DNA of 54,542 bases from Actinomycetes bacterium. Its GTDB lineage: Bacteria; Actinomycetota; Acidimicrobiia; IMCC26256; Chersky-534. Below, piece by piece: positions 32,924-41,138 of the stretch (the stretch's first letter is position 1; each line of letters begins with the position of its first letter). The notes below the pieces were generated by a model. It was given only the letters and a program-made list of their open reading frames with translations, ran no database searches and was not told the origin of the DNA. The stretch lies in contig JAODBH010000221.1 of assembly GCA_025463865.1 (NCBI GenBank), positions 1-54,542 on the forward strand, in the 5' to 3' direction. Position numbers and translations under genes: made by a program.

Positions 32924-33501
32924 GGCGACGACTCCGACGTTCCGGGGCCGGCTCCGCGCGATCGCGACGTGGTGGCCGGACGCGCAGGATGCGTCGGGCG
33001 TCGCCAACCCCACACGAGCAGGACGAGCGCGCCGATGGTGATGGCGGAGTCGGCGACGTTGAACGTCGGCCAGTGCTTCGAGGCGATGAAGTCGATGACG
33101 GCACCCTTCATGAACCCCGGCGACCGGAACACGCGGTCGATGAGATTTCCGACCGCACCCGCGAGGACGAGGCTCAACGCGACCACGAGCAACGGGTCGC
33201 GCGCCCGGCGGACCACCCGGACGAGGAACACGGCGACGCCGATCGCGATGACCGCGAGGATCGGCGTGAAGCTGGAGAAGAGGCTGAACGCGCTCCCGGT
33301 GTTCCGACTGAGCGCGAGCCAGAGCTGCCCGTCGATGACCTCGACCCGGTGACCGTCACTGAGGCGGTCGACGGCCCACACCTTGCTCGCCTGATCGAGC
33401 GCGAGCACGGCGACGACGATGGTCGCGGCGAGGACAGGCCGCGATCCGCTGGGGGCAGAAGGGTCGACCGTCCCTGGCGCGTCAGCGGCGTCGTTCGGCA
33501 C
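32920..33501 (-). CDS. lspA: Lipoprotein signal peptidase II
   Basis: Membrane aspartic protease that removes signal peptides from prolipoproteins. The 193 residues have four hydrophobic segments and the conserved boxes LDQASKVWAV, LSRNTGSAFSLFS, and the two catalytic Asp motifs AGAVGNLIDRVFR and FNVADSAITIG. A hydrophilic N-terminal lead (about 22 residues) and a C-terminal tail (about 25 residues, RPATTSRSRGAGPG) exceed the usual core. The GTG start lies 20 nt inside the upstream gene. It supplies processing for lipoproteins such as the DUF3048 protein in this window. Confidence 0.95.
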   Translation of the reverse strand: MPNDAADAPGTVDPSAPSGSRPVLAATIVVAVLALDQASKVWAVDRLSDGHRVEVIDGQLWLALSRNTGSAFSLFSSFTPILAVIAIGVAVFLVRVVRRARDPLLVVALSLVLAGAVGNLIDRVFRSPGFMKGAVIDFIASKHWPTFNVADSAITIGALVLLVWGWRRPTHPARPATTSRSRGAGPGTSESSP

Positions 33502-34405
33502 GAGCTTTGCAATCCACGCAGAGCTCGGCCCACGGGATCGCTTCCAGCCGCGGCAGCGAGATGCGTCGCCCGGTCGGCGTGCACAGCCCGTACGTCCCGG
33601 CGTCCATCCGCGCGAGCGCGGCGTCGATCTCGCCGACGGCCTGGCGCGCGGTGGCCGACAGGAACAGGCCGCGCTCTCGCTCCACGCTCAGCGTGTCGCC
33701 TTCGCCGGATTCCTCGTCGAACTGCGTGTCGCCCTGTTCGCGCTCGTCGTTCAGCGCGTCGGCCTCGGCCTTGAGCTCGTCGGCCTGGCGGACGTGCTGC
33801 CGGCGCTCCTCGTAGAGCCGCTCCCTGAGCCCCTCGAGCTGCTTGGGCGTGAGGTTCGGCTTCTCGACCTTCACCTCGAACCCGGAGATCGAGCAGATCA
33901 CGGTGCCCGCCTTGCGGGGCGGCGCGGGGGTGAGGGTCGCCTTCGGGGGCGGCACGACCTCGGTGGCCGGAACCGCGACCTTCTTCGCGGCCTTGGCCGG
34001 CGCCGCCTTCTTCGCCGCCGACGGCGCCTTGGCCGGCGCGGCCTTGGCGGGCGTGGCCTTCTTGACCGGCGCCGCCTTCTTCGCGACCGCGGCCTTCTTG
34101 ACCGGCGCGGCCTTCTTCGCGACCGCGGCCTTCTTGACCGGCGCGGCCTTCTTCGCAACCGCGGCCTTCTTGACCGGCGCCGCCTTCTTCGCCGCCGGAG
34201 CGGCCTTCTTCGCGGCCGGAGCGGCCCTCTTCGCGGCGGGCGCGGCCTTGACCGTGACCTTCTTGGCGGCCACCGACTTCACGGGCGCGCGTTTCGTGGG
34301 AACGGGGCTCTTCGTCGCGGACGCGACCTTCTTGGCGGGCACAGCGGCCTTCCTCGCAGGGGCAACCTTCTTGGCCGCCGGCTTCTTTCCCGGGGCTTTG
34401 GCCAT
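33482..34405 (-). CDS. TraR/DksA-like protein with a long histone-H1-like Lys/Ala/Pro tail
   Basis: The 307 residues fall in two parts. Residues 1 to about 165 are Lys/Ala/Pro/Val-rich with repeated KKAAPVKKAAVA units, like eukaryotic H1 tails and bacterial nucleoid proteins, and likely bind DNA. Residues about 180-307 are a DksA/TraR-like domain: a coiled-coil of helices (LTPKQLEGLRERLYEERRQ, ERERGLFLSATARQAVGEI), then MDAGTYGLC and PWAELCVDCKA. The zinc site is incomplete: C275, C296 and C299 are present, but the fourth position (CTPT, residue 278) is Thr. Such proteins may bind RNA polymerase; here it could tether polymerase or act as a nucleoid factor. It overlaps the lspA start by 20 nt. 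Confidence 0.85.
   Translation of the reverse strand: MAKAPGKKPAAKKVAPARKAAVPAKKVASATKSPVPTKRAPVKSVAAKKVTVKAAPAAKRAAPAAKKAAPAAKKAAPVKKAAVAKKAAPVKKAAVAKKAAPVKKAAVAKKAAPVKKATPAKAAPAKAPSAAKKAAPAKAAKKVAVPATEVVPPPKATLTPAPPRKAGTVICSISGFEVKVEKPNLTPKQLEGLRERLYEERRQHVRQADELKAEADALNDEREQGDTQFDEESGEGDTLSVERERGLFLSATARQAVGEIDAALARMDAGTYGLCTPTGRRISLPRLEAIPWAELCVDCKARAERRR
34059..34195. repeat. 36-bp tandem repeat encoding KKAAPVKKAAVA units
   Basis: A 36-base unit, ttcttgaccggcgcggcc followed by ttcttcgcgaccgcggcc, occurs three times in a row (34059-34094, 34095-34130, 34131-34166), with a fourth partial copy to about 34195. Copies differ at a few bases (for example gcgaccgcg versus gcaaccgcg). It lies inside the DksA-like gene and encodes the 12-residue lysine-alanine repeat. 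Being a multiple of three, copy-number change would alter tail length without breaking the frame. Confidence 0.9.
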
Positions 34406-34537
34406 GGGAGTCCTCTCGGGTCACCGGGACCGGCCAGGCCGATTCCGGTCATTCGCGCGACGACGTGGCTGCCTGGAAAAGCGGGAAGGATACCCGACCC
34501 TGGCTCGGGAACGGGGCAGACCGATCGCCAGGGGCCT

Positions 34538-34870
34538 TCAACCCAGTCGCTGCCCCGGTATTCCGTCGAGCAGCTCCACCAGGCGGGCCTCGAGCGTGGC
34601 GGCGTCGAGACCGTCGATGCGGAACCGCTTCTTCCTCGACGTCGCCCCGGACGCCAGCTCGACGCAGCGCCTGGGTACCCCGATCCGCGCCGCGAGGAGA
34701 TCGCCCACCGCGTCGTTGGCCGCGCCGTCGACCGGAGCGGCCCGGACCCGGACCTTGAGCGCGCCGTCGTGGCGACCGGCGATCGCGTCGCGTCCCGACC
34801 TCGGCTGCACGTGGACGTGCAGGACGACCGAGCCGATGCCGGGCTCGATGAGACGCCCGAGGTCACCCAC
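34538..34870 (-). CDS. DUF167 / YggU family protein
   Basis: Small conserved cytoplasmic protein of unknown function (110 residues). The family signature is plain: VVLHVHVQPRSGRDAIAGRHDG, LKVRVRAAPVDGAANDAVGDLL, and VELASGATSRKKRFRIDG. GTG 34870 is the start; no strong ribosome-binding site is seen. In many bacteria yggU sits beside yggT and yggS, but here those lie about 7 kb away in the division cluster. The 132-base gap to the DksA-like gene has no gene. Confidence 0.9.
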   Translation of the reverse strand: MGDLGRLIEPGIGSVVLHVHVQPRSGRDAIAGRHDGALKVRVRAAPVDGAANDAVGDLLAARIGVPRRCVELASGATSRKKRFRIDGLDAATLEARLVELLDGIPGQRLG

Positions 34871-34953
34871 GGCCCCACCGCGGAGCTGTCCATCCGAAGC
34901 GCGGGCGGCCGCCGGCCCCCTGCGGACCGCCGACCGCGCTCATCGCCCGCCGA

Positions 34954-36513
34954 TCAATAGACGGTGACGCGGCTGCCGACCGGCATGGCATTGGTCGCCC
35001 AGATGAAGTCGGCCGCGGCGTTGGTGAGCCGCACGCAGCCGTGCGAAGCCGGGAACGCCGGGATCGACGGCGAGCCGTGGATCGCGACACCGTCGCCGGT
35101 GAAGAACCGCGGCCGGTAGAGCGCACCGAGCCGACCGTTGACCACGCCGTCGACCACCGTGCCGACCCGGAAGTTCCCTTCGGGGGTGTGCGCGATGTAC
35201 TTGACGCCGGCGTAGGTGTACGGCCCTTCGGTGCCGGTCGACGTGTTCCAGATCCACGCGACCGCGCCGTTGCGGACCTCGAAGACGACCTGCCGCGCCT
35301 TGTCGACCTCCATGCTGTCGCCCGCGGTGCGCGCGGTCGGGCGGCTCGCGGTGGCGAAGGCGGCGCGGGTGGCGGGATCGAACACGCCGGTGCGACCGAG
35401 GCCGTTGACCTTCTGGAACGCCATCACGGCCTGTTGCGTGAGCGTGCCGTAGCTGCCGTTCACCGGGCCGAGCCAGTAGCCCTGGGCGGTGAGCTGGTTC
35501 TGGAGCTGGGTGACCGCGTCACCGCTGTCACCGGGGCTGAGGGTGGGGATGAAGGGCTCGGGGCCGGCGATCTGCCAGTAGCCCTGGCCGCTCGTGGTGC
35601 CGAAGATCCCGAAGACCTTCCAGTCGGGCACCTGGATCGAGGCCCGGCCCTTGTAGGGCGCGTTGCCGAAGGTGAAGACGCCGCCGTCGGCCGCGGTGAG
35701 CCAGTAGCCGCCCGAGCTCGGGGTCGCGGCCATGGCGGTGATGGGCTTGTCGAGCCTGATGTTGCCGGTACTGCCGAAGAACGGCGCGTCACCGAAGCTG
35801 AAGATGCCGCCGTCGCTGGCGACCATCCAGTAGCCGTGACCGGTCTTCGTGGCGGCCATGCCGACCACGGGCTTCACGAGGCGCAGGTTGCCGGTGCTGC
35901 CGAAGAACGCGGCGTCGCCGAAGCTGAAGATGCCGCCATCGCTCGCGACCATCCAGTAACCGTGACCGCTCGGGGTCGCGGCCATGCCGACGATCGGCTG
36001 GTTCAAGCGGAGGTTCCCGGTGCTGCCGAAGAACGTCGCGTCGCCGAAGCTGAAGATCCCCCCGTCGCGGGCGACCAACCAGTAGCCGTTGCCCGTGGCG
36101 GTGGACGCGATGCCCACGATCGGCTGGTTGAGCTTCAGGCCACCGGTGCTGCCGTGGAACGCGGCCGCGCCGTAGCTGAACACGCCGCCGTCGGTCGCGA
36201 CCTCCCAGTAGCCGTTGCCCGACGGGGTGCGCGCGGCCGACACCACGGGCTGGTTGAGCTGCTGCGCGAACGTGCTGCCGAGCGCCGGCGCATCGCCGAA
36301 GTTGTAGATCGCCGCTCCCGCGACCGTGGGCGTGGCGGCACTCGCGGCCGGCGCCACGACCGCCGCGGCCGCACCGATGCCCAGCGTCCCCGTGGCGACC
36401 GCCACGCACGCGCAGGCCGCTCTCCGGAACACCGACGCGCGTCGGACGCTCGAGGCCGACCGAACCGACGAGGGGAGGGGAGATCGCGCCGAACGCGGGA
36501 AACGCAGCGACAT
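34954..36513 (-). CDS. Secreted L,D-transpeptidase with beta-repeat and peptidoglycan-binding domains
   Basis: Cell-wall enzyme of 519 residues predicted to make or exchange 3-3 crosslinks or attach proteins. A long Arg-rich n-region and a hydrophobic segment end near ASA-A (about 59), so it is exported, possibly by Tat (twin Arg appears twice). Residues about 60-310 hold about five or six repeats of roughly 44 residues with the core GYWMVASDGGIFSFGDA and FFGSTGNLRLNQPI. A PG_binding_1 domain follows (LSPGDSGDAVTQLQNQLTAQGYW), then a YkuD domain with IHGSPSIPAFPASHGCVRL and catalytic C493. It is divergent from ileS. The GYW-type repeats are, to my knowledge, typical of Acidimicrobiia. Confidence 0.93.
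   Translation of the reverse strand: MSLRFPRSARSPLPSSVRSASSVRRASVFRRAACACVAVATGTLGIGAAAAVVAPAASAATPTVAGAAIYNFGDAPALGSTFAQQLNQPVVSAARTPSGNGYWEVATDGGVFSYGAAAFHGSTGGLKLNQPIVGIASTATGNGYWLVARDGGIFSFGDATFFGSTGNLRLNQPIVGMAATPSGHGYWMVASDGGIFSFGDAAFFGSTGNLRLVKPVVGMAATKTGHGYWMVASDGGIFSFGDAPFFGSTGNIRLDKPITAMAATPSSGGYWLTAADGGVFTFGNAPYKGRASIQVPDWKVFGIFGTTSGQGYWQIAGPEPFIPTLSPGDSGDAVTQLQNQLTAQGYWLGPVNGSYGTLTQQAVMAFQKVNGLGRTGVFDPATRAAFATASRPTARTAGDSMEVDKARQVVFEVRNGAVAWIWNTSTGTEGPYTYAGVKYIAHTPEGNFRVGTVVDGVVNGRLGALYRPRFFTGDGVAIHGSPSIPAFPASHGCVRLTNAAADFIWATNAMPVGSRVTVY
35680..36290. repeat. About 132-bp tandem repeats encoding GYW...GGIFSFGDA units
   Basis: The L,D-transpeptidase gene carries five to six tandem units of about 132 bases. 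The DNA blocks gaagctgaagatgccgccgt and close variants recur at regular steps (for example near 35801, 35925 and 36050 on the plus strand). The two central units are the most alike, so recent copying within the gene is likely. Boundaries are approximate. Confidence 0.8.
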
Positions 36514-36537
36514 GGGTCCTACTTCCGAAAGGCGGGA

Positions 36538-36572
36538 CCAGGTCGCGATCCGGTAGACCTCGGCTGACCTGG
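36538..36572. repeat. Inverted repeat CCAGGTC/GACCTGG in the divergent L,D-transpeptidase-ileS gap
   Basis: CCAGGTC (36538-36544) and GACCTGG (36566-36572) form a 7-bp inverted repeat with 21 bases between. It lies just upstream of the L,D-transpeptidase ATG, about 100 bases from ileS, and could be an operator or a weak RNA structure in the transpeptidase leader. There is no T-box leader for ileS in this 152-base gap. Confidence 0.35.
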
Positions 36573-36651
36573 AGGGAACATGCTGTCAGGCCCGCCCGGT
36601 CCCGGCCAGTCACGCGATGTGAACTCGCAGGGTGCGCAGGGTGCGTCCTTG

Positions 36652-36657
36652 TAGATT
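36652..36657 (+). promoter_or_regulatory. Likely -10 element of ileS (leaderless mRNA)
   Basis: TAGATT (TAnnnT) ends 8 nt before the ATG at 36666, so transcription would start at or within two bases of that ATG. No Shine-Dalgarno motif precedes it. This decides between the two in-frame start codons at 36660 and 36666 in favour of the second. No good -35 is seen. Confidence 0.5.
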
Positions 36658-36665
36658 CGATGTCC

Positions 36666-39600
36666 ATGTCGTTCCAACCCGTTGATCGTGCGCTCGACCT
36701 CCCCGCCCTCGAAGCGGGCGTCCTCGCGCGATGGGAGGCGGACGACGTCTTCGCCGAGAGCCTGCGCCGCAGGAAGGGCGCGCCGGAGTGGGTCTTCTAC
36801 GAAGGTCCGCCCACCGCGAACGGGCGGCCCGGCATCCACCACGTGTGGGCCCGGCTGTTCAAGGACATCTACCCGCGGTTCCAGACCATGCGCGGGCATC
36901 ACGTCGCCCGGAAGGGGGGCTGGGACTGCCACGGACTCCCGGTGGAGGTCGAGGTCGAGAAGGAGCTCGGCTTCAGCGGCAAGCCCGAGATCGAGGAGTA
37001 CGGCATCGAGGCGTTCAACGCCCGGTGCCGGGCGTCCGTGCAGCGCTACGTCCAGGACTTCACGTCACTCACGAACCGGATCGGGATGTGGCTCGACGTC
37101 GAGGACGCCTACTGGACGATGGACAACGACTACATCGAGAGCGTGTGGTGGCTGTTTCACGAGATGTGGGACAAGGAGCTGCTCTACGAGGGCACCAAGG
37201 TGGTCCCGTACTGCGGCCGTTGCGGAACGGCCCTGTCGAGTCACGAGCTCGCCCAGCCCGGTGCGTACCAGGACGTCACCGAACCGTCGGTCTACGTGCG
37301 CTTCCCGGTCGTGGGCGCCGACTACGACCTCCTCGTCTGGACCACCACCCCGTGGACCCTGCTCTCGAACGTCGCGGCCGCGGTGGGTGCCCACGTCGAC
37401 TACGTCCGCGTGCGCGGCACGGGCGGCGGGCGCGACCTCGTGCTCGCCGCCGATCGGGTGGGTGCGGTGCTCGGCGAGGACGCCGAGGTCCTCGGCCCGG
37501 TCCCGGTCGCCGAGCTCGTGGGCGCCCGCTACGAGCGGCCCTTCACCACGCTGCCCCTCGACGCCGACGCGTGCCGCGTCGTGGCCGCCGACTTCGTCAC
37601 CACCGACGACGGTTCCGGCATCGTGCACCTGGCGCCCGCGTTCGGCGAGATCGACCGCGAGGTCGCGGAGGCCGAGGGTCTCCCCCTGCTCAACCCGGTC
37701 GACGCGCAGGCCCGATTCGACGCGTCGGTCCCCGGGTACGAGGGCGTGTTCGTCAAGGATGCCGATGCGGCGATCATCGAAGCGCTGCGGGAATCGGGCC
37801 GGCTCGAGGCGGTCGTCGACTACTCCCATTCGTACCCGCACTGTTGGCGCTGCGGGACACCGCTCATCTACTGGTCGAAGCCGACGTGGTTCGCGCGCAC
37901 GTCGGAGCACAAGGACGAGCTGCTCGCCGAGAACGAGAGCATCGGCTGGCATCCGGAGTTCATCAAGCACGGCCGCTTCTGCGACTGGCTCGAGAACAAC
38001 GTCGACTGGGCGCTCTCCCGCGACCGCTTCTGGGGCACGCCGATCCCGGTGTGGCGCTGTGACGACTGCGGCCATGACACGTGCGTCGGCTCGGTCGCCC
38101 AGCTCGCCGAGATCGCACACGACGACGTCACCGATCTCGACCTGCACCGACCGTTCGTCGACGACGTCACCGTCCGCTGCGAGGACTGCGGCGGCACCGC
38201 GCACCGCGTGCAGCCGGTGCTCGACGCCTGGTTCGACTCGGGCTCCGTGCCCACCGCGCAGTTCCACTACCCGTTCGAGGACGACTCGCAGACCCGGTTC
38301 GAGGAGCGGTTCCCCGCGGACTTCATCTGCGAGGCCATCGACCAGACGCGCGGCTGGTTCTACTCGCTGCTCGCGGTCAACACGCTGGTGTTCGGCCGGA
38401 CGCCGTACCGCAACGTCGTCTGCCTCGCGCTCGTCGTCGACCAGGACGGCCAGAAGATGAGCAAGAGTCGCGGCAACGTCATCGACCCTTGGACCGTCCT
38501 CGACACGCGCGGCGCCGACGCGCTCCGCTGGAACGTGTTCAGCGCAGGCTCACCGTGGACCCCGAAGCGGGTGTTCCCCGAGGCCATCGACGAGACCACC
38601 CGGCGTTTCCTGCTCACGCTCTGGAACACGTACTCGTTCTTCGTCACCTACGCGAACATCGACGGTTGGACGCCCCCGGCCGACGGCACGCGGCACGCTC
38701 CGCGGCACGTCCTCGACCGTTGGATCCGGTCCCGGCTCCACCACACGGTGGTCGAGGTGACCGACGCGCTCGACTCCTTCGACGCGCTGCGCGGGGCGCA
38801 GTCCCTCGACGCGCTGGTCGACGACCTCTCCAACTGGTACGTCCGCCGCTCGCGTCCCCGCTTCTGGAAGAAGGCCGACGACGAGGCCCACGCCACCCTG
38901 TACGAGAGCCTGCGCACGATCACGCAGCTCCTCGCGCCCTTCTGCCCCTTCGTCACCGACGACCTGTGGGCCAACCTCGTGGGCACGACCGAGTCGGTCC
39001 ACCTCACCGACTGGCCCGAGCCCGACCGCAGCGCACTCGATCCGGCACTCGAGGCCGAGATGGCGTTGGCGCGCGAAGCCGTCGGTCTCGGCCGGTCGGC
39101 CCGAACCGAGAGCAAGCTCAAGGTGCGCCAACCACTGCGGCGCGCGCTCGTGCTGCTCCCCGACCACGCGGTCCTGAGCCCCGAGATCGCGGCGGAGGTC
39201 GCGGAGGAGCTCAACGTCCACGAGCTCGAGCCGGTCACGAGCCTCGAAGGGCTCCTCGACTACCTCGTGGTCCCCAACTTCCGCACCCTCGGGCCCAAGG
39301 TCGGTGCGAAGGTCCCGGCGGTGAAGGCGGCCCTCGCACAGGCCGAGGGCGCGACGGTGAAGCGCGCCCTCGACGAGACCGGCCGGTTCGAGCTCGTCCT
39401 CGACGACGGCAGCGCGGTCGTGCTGACGCCCGACGACGTCGAGGTCCGCGCCGACCGGCACGAGGAGTTCGCGCTCGCCCAGTCGGGGGAGGCCGCGGTC
39501 GCGCTCGACACCCGGCTCGACGACGAGCTGCGCGGCGAGGGGCTCGCCCGGGACGTCATCCGCGCGCTCAACGACCACCGCAAGGCCATCGGGCTCGAGA

Positions 39601-39797
39601 TCGCCGACCGCATCGTGCTTCGGCTCGGCGCCACCGGGCCGCTCCTCCAGGCGCTCGAGTTCCACGGGGAGCTGATCGCGGCCGAGGTGCTGGCCGTCGG
39701 CTGGTCGGTCTACGACTCGTCGATCGCCAGCAGCCGCGTTGCCGCCGTGCTCGACATCGACGGCGCGCCGCTCGAGGTGGAGCTCACCCGGCCGTAG
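36666..39797 (+). CDS. ileS: Isoleucyl-tRNA synthetase, type 2, with a GxHH signature
   Basis: Charges tRNA-Ile. The 1043 residues fit the long, eukaryote-like IleRS2 class. Order: catalytic N-terminal part with PPTANGRPGIHHVWARLFKD, GWDCHGLPVEVEVEKEL, a CP1 editing domain (DLLVWTTTPWTL, DDGSGIVHLAPAFGE), CRCGTP-type cysteine pairs, LDAWFDSGSVP, the KMSKS loop DGQKMSKSRGN, and the anticodon and C-terminal domains. The usual HxGH motif is replaced by GIHH (residues 56-59), with its first and third residues swapped. IleRS2 enzymes with GxHH are known and reported to be extremely mupirocin resistant. Start ATG 36666 is chosen from a -10 box just upstream; ATG 36660 is also in frame. Confidence 0.96.
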   Translation: MSFQPVDRALDLPALEAGVLARWEADDVFAESLRRRKGAPEWVFYEGPPTANGRPGIHHVWARLFKDIYPRFQTMRGHHVARKGGWDCHGLPVEVEVEKELGFSGKPEIEEYGIEAFNARCRASVQRYVQDFTSLTNRIGMWLDVEDAYWTMDNDYIESVWWLFHEMWDKELLYEGTKVVPYCGRCGTALSSHELAQPGAYQDVTEPSVYVRFPVVGADYDLLVWTTTPWTLLSNVAAAVGAHVDYVRVRGTGGGRDLVLAADRVGAVLGEDAEVLGPVPVAELVGARYERPFTTLPLDADACRVVAADFVTTDDGSGIVHLAPAFGEIDREVAEAEGLPLLNPVDAQARFDASVPGYEGVFVKDADAAIIEALRESGRLEAVVDYSHSYPHCWRCGTPLIYWSKPTWFARTSEHKDELLAENESIGWHPEFIKHGRFCDWLENNVDWALSRDRFWGTPIPVWRCDDCGHDTCVGSVAQLAEIAHDDVTDLDLHRPFVDDVTVRCEDCGGTAHRVQPVLDAWFDSGSVPTAQFHYPFEDDSQTRFEERFPADFICEAIDQTRGWFYSLLAVNTLVFGRTPYRNVVCLALVVDQDGQKMSKSRGNVIDPWTVLDTRGADALRWNVFSAGSPWTPKRVFPEAIDETTRRFLLTLWNTYSFFVTYANIDGWTPPADGTRHAPRHVLDRWIRSRLHHTVVEVTDALDSFDALRGAQSLDALVDDLSNWYVRRSRPRFWKKADDEAHATLYESLRTITQLLAPFCPFVTDDLWANLVGTTESVHLTDWPEPDRSALDPALEAEMALAREAVGLGRSARTESKLKVRQPLRRALVLLPDHAVLSPEIAAEVAEELNVHELEPVTSLEGLLDYLVVPNFRTLGPKVGAKVPAVKAALAQAEGATVKRALDETGRFELVLDDGSAVVLTPDDVEVRADRHEEFALAQSGEAAVALDTRLDDELRGEGLARDVIRALNDHRKAIGLEIADRIVLRLGATGPLLQALEFHGELIAAEVLAVGWSVYDSSIASSRVAAVLDIDGAPLEVELTRP

Positions 39798-39841
39798 CTC
39801 ATCGGCCGCACCCCGCTCGGGTGCACGCGGCCGGACGCGGA

Positions 39842-39871
39842 ACCGCCGCAGCCCTGAACGGCTGCGGCGGT
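39842..39871. terminator. 12-bp perfect hairpin between convergent ileS and divIVA
   Basis: Arms 39842-39853 and 39860-39871 pair over 12 bases around a 6-base loop (ctgaac). A second, imperfect hairpin precedes it (GCACCC 39808-39813 with GGGTGC 39819-39824, extended by CGGCC/GGCCG at 39803-39807 and 39829-39833). Both lie in the 102-base gap between the ileS stop and the divIVA stop, so they probably terminate both transcripts. No U tract follows. Confidence 0.75.
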
Positions 39872-39899
39872 CGGGATCACCGGTTCGCGATCGCGCGGG

Positions 39900-41078
39900 T
39901 CAGCGCCGGCGGCGGAACACGCCACCGAAGCGACCTTCGCCGCCGTCGTCGTCGTAGAAGCCCTCGTCCGCGGAGCCACCACCCTCGTCGGTGCCCAAGG
40001 GCGGGGCGTCGTCGCGCACCGCGTCGCGCAGCGTGGCGAAGAACGCGTCGTCGTCGAGGACCTCGGAGCCGACCGGCTCGCCTTCGCCGGGCGACGGCGC
40101 CAACCACGCCGGCGCGTCGGCGGCGGCGGTGCGGACGTCCCAGACCGACGCGGTCTCGGTGCTCACGACCGCGGGCTTGGCGTCGAACGCCGGCGCGCCC
40201 TTGTCGTCACCGCCGAAGAACGAACCGGTGGACGCGTCGTCCTGCTGCCCACCCGCGTCGCCGGCGGACGGCGACTCCTCGAGCGAGATCACGGAATCGG
40301 GCTCGCCCGCGGAGGCCGACGCGCTCCCGGCCGACGCAGGAGCTCCACGGCCGATGGCGGGAACGTCGGTCGGGGCCGATAAGCCTGCGGCACCGCTCGC
40401 CGGGTCGGCGAGCTCGGGCGGAGACGGGATCTGGATCTGGTGGATGCCCGGCCGGGGCCCGGGATCCGGAGCCGGACGCTCGCTGATCGCCGCGAGGTCG
40501 GCCTCGATGGCGACACGGATCTTTGCCCGGAAGTTCTCGTCGTACGTGGACAACGTGTCGATGTCGGCGAGCAACGCGTCGCGCCGGCCCGAGAGGTCGA
40601 TCACCTCGTGCTCGAGCTTCGCCTTGTGCTCGTCCTGGATCGTCCGGGCGCGGGCTTCGGCGTCGCCCACGACCGCGGCCGCGTGCGCGTCGGCGTCGGC
40701 GCGCACCTTGCGCGCGTGCTCCTCGGCTTCGGCGACGGTGTCGTCGGCCGTCTTCTGCGCGAGCAGCAACGTCCGCTGGATGAGGTCGCCGCCGTCGGAG
40801 ACGGGCGGGGCGGCCGGCTGCGGAGGCGGTGGCACCGTTGCCCCGATCGGCTCCGCGGCCTTCGCGGCTGCGGGTGCTTCGGAGGCGGTCGCCGTGGGTG
40901 CAGCCGAACCGAGCGCGTTGATCCGGTCGGTGAGCTGCAGCACCCGATCGGTCAGGCCTTCGATCGTGGTTGCCGCCCGCTCCAGCAGCTCGTCGACCTC
41001 GTCGCGGTTGTACCCGCGGAACTCGGAGCCGATCTCGATGTCACGAAGTTCGCGAGGAGAAACATCCATGCGCGCCAT
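39900..41078 (-). CDS. DivIVA-domain protein (Wag31-like polar growth/division factor)
   Basis: Predicted cytoplasmic coiled-coil protein at curved membranes and division sites. The N-terminus has the DivIVA motif MDVSPRELRDIEIGSEFRGYNRDEVDELLERA, shown here in two overlapping parts (SPRELRDIEIGSEFRGYN and RDEVDELLERAATTIE). A helical coiled-coil follows at about 95-205 (AQKTADDTVAEAEEHARKV, LEHEVIDLSGRRDALL), preceded and followed by Pro/Ala-rich and acidic disordered stretches. The C-terminus ends GGVFRRRR. I chose ATG 41078 (GGTGG 6 nt upstream, 392 residues); GTG 41087 and ATG 41069 are alternatives. Its place next to yggT and sepF at the end of the dcw cluster supports a DivIVA/Wag31 role. 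Confidence 0.88.
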   Translation of the reverse strand: MARMDVSPRELRDIEIGSEFRGYNRDEVDELLERAATTIEGLTDRVLQLTDRINALGSAAPTATASEAPAAAKAAEPIGATVPPPPQPAAPPVSDGGDLIQRTLLLAQKTADDTVAEAEEHARKVRADADAHAAAVVGDAEARARTIQDEHKAKLEHEVIDLSGRRDALLADIDTLSTYDENFRAKIRVAIEADLAAISERPAPDPGPRPGIHQIQIPSPPELADPASGAAGLSAPTDVPAIGRGAPASAGSASASAGEPDSVISLEESPSAGDAGGQQDDASTGSFFGGDDKGAPAFDAKPAVVSTETASVWDVRTAAADAPAWLAPSPGEGEPVGSEVLDDDAFFATLRDAVRDDAPPLGTDEGGGSADEGFYDDDGGEGRFGGVFRRRR

Positions 41079-41138
41079 GGTAACCACCGGGGGCCGCGCG
41101 TACGAGGAACCGCGTACGAGGAACGTCGCGCGGTGGGG

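Noticed and set aside
34059-34195. CRISPR-like array
   Set aside because: The 36-bp units are contiguous without spacers and lie in frame within a coding sequence.
36514-36665. T-box riboswitch upstream of ileS
   Set aside because: The gap is short and a -10 box lies just before the ATG; no T-box consensus or specifier loop was seen.
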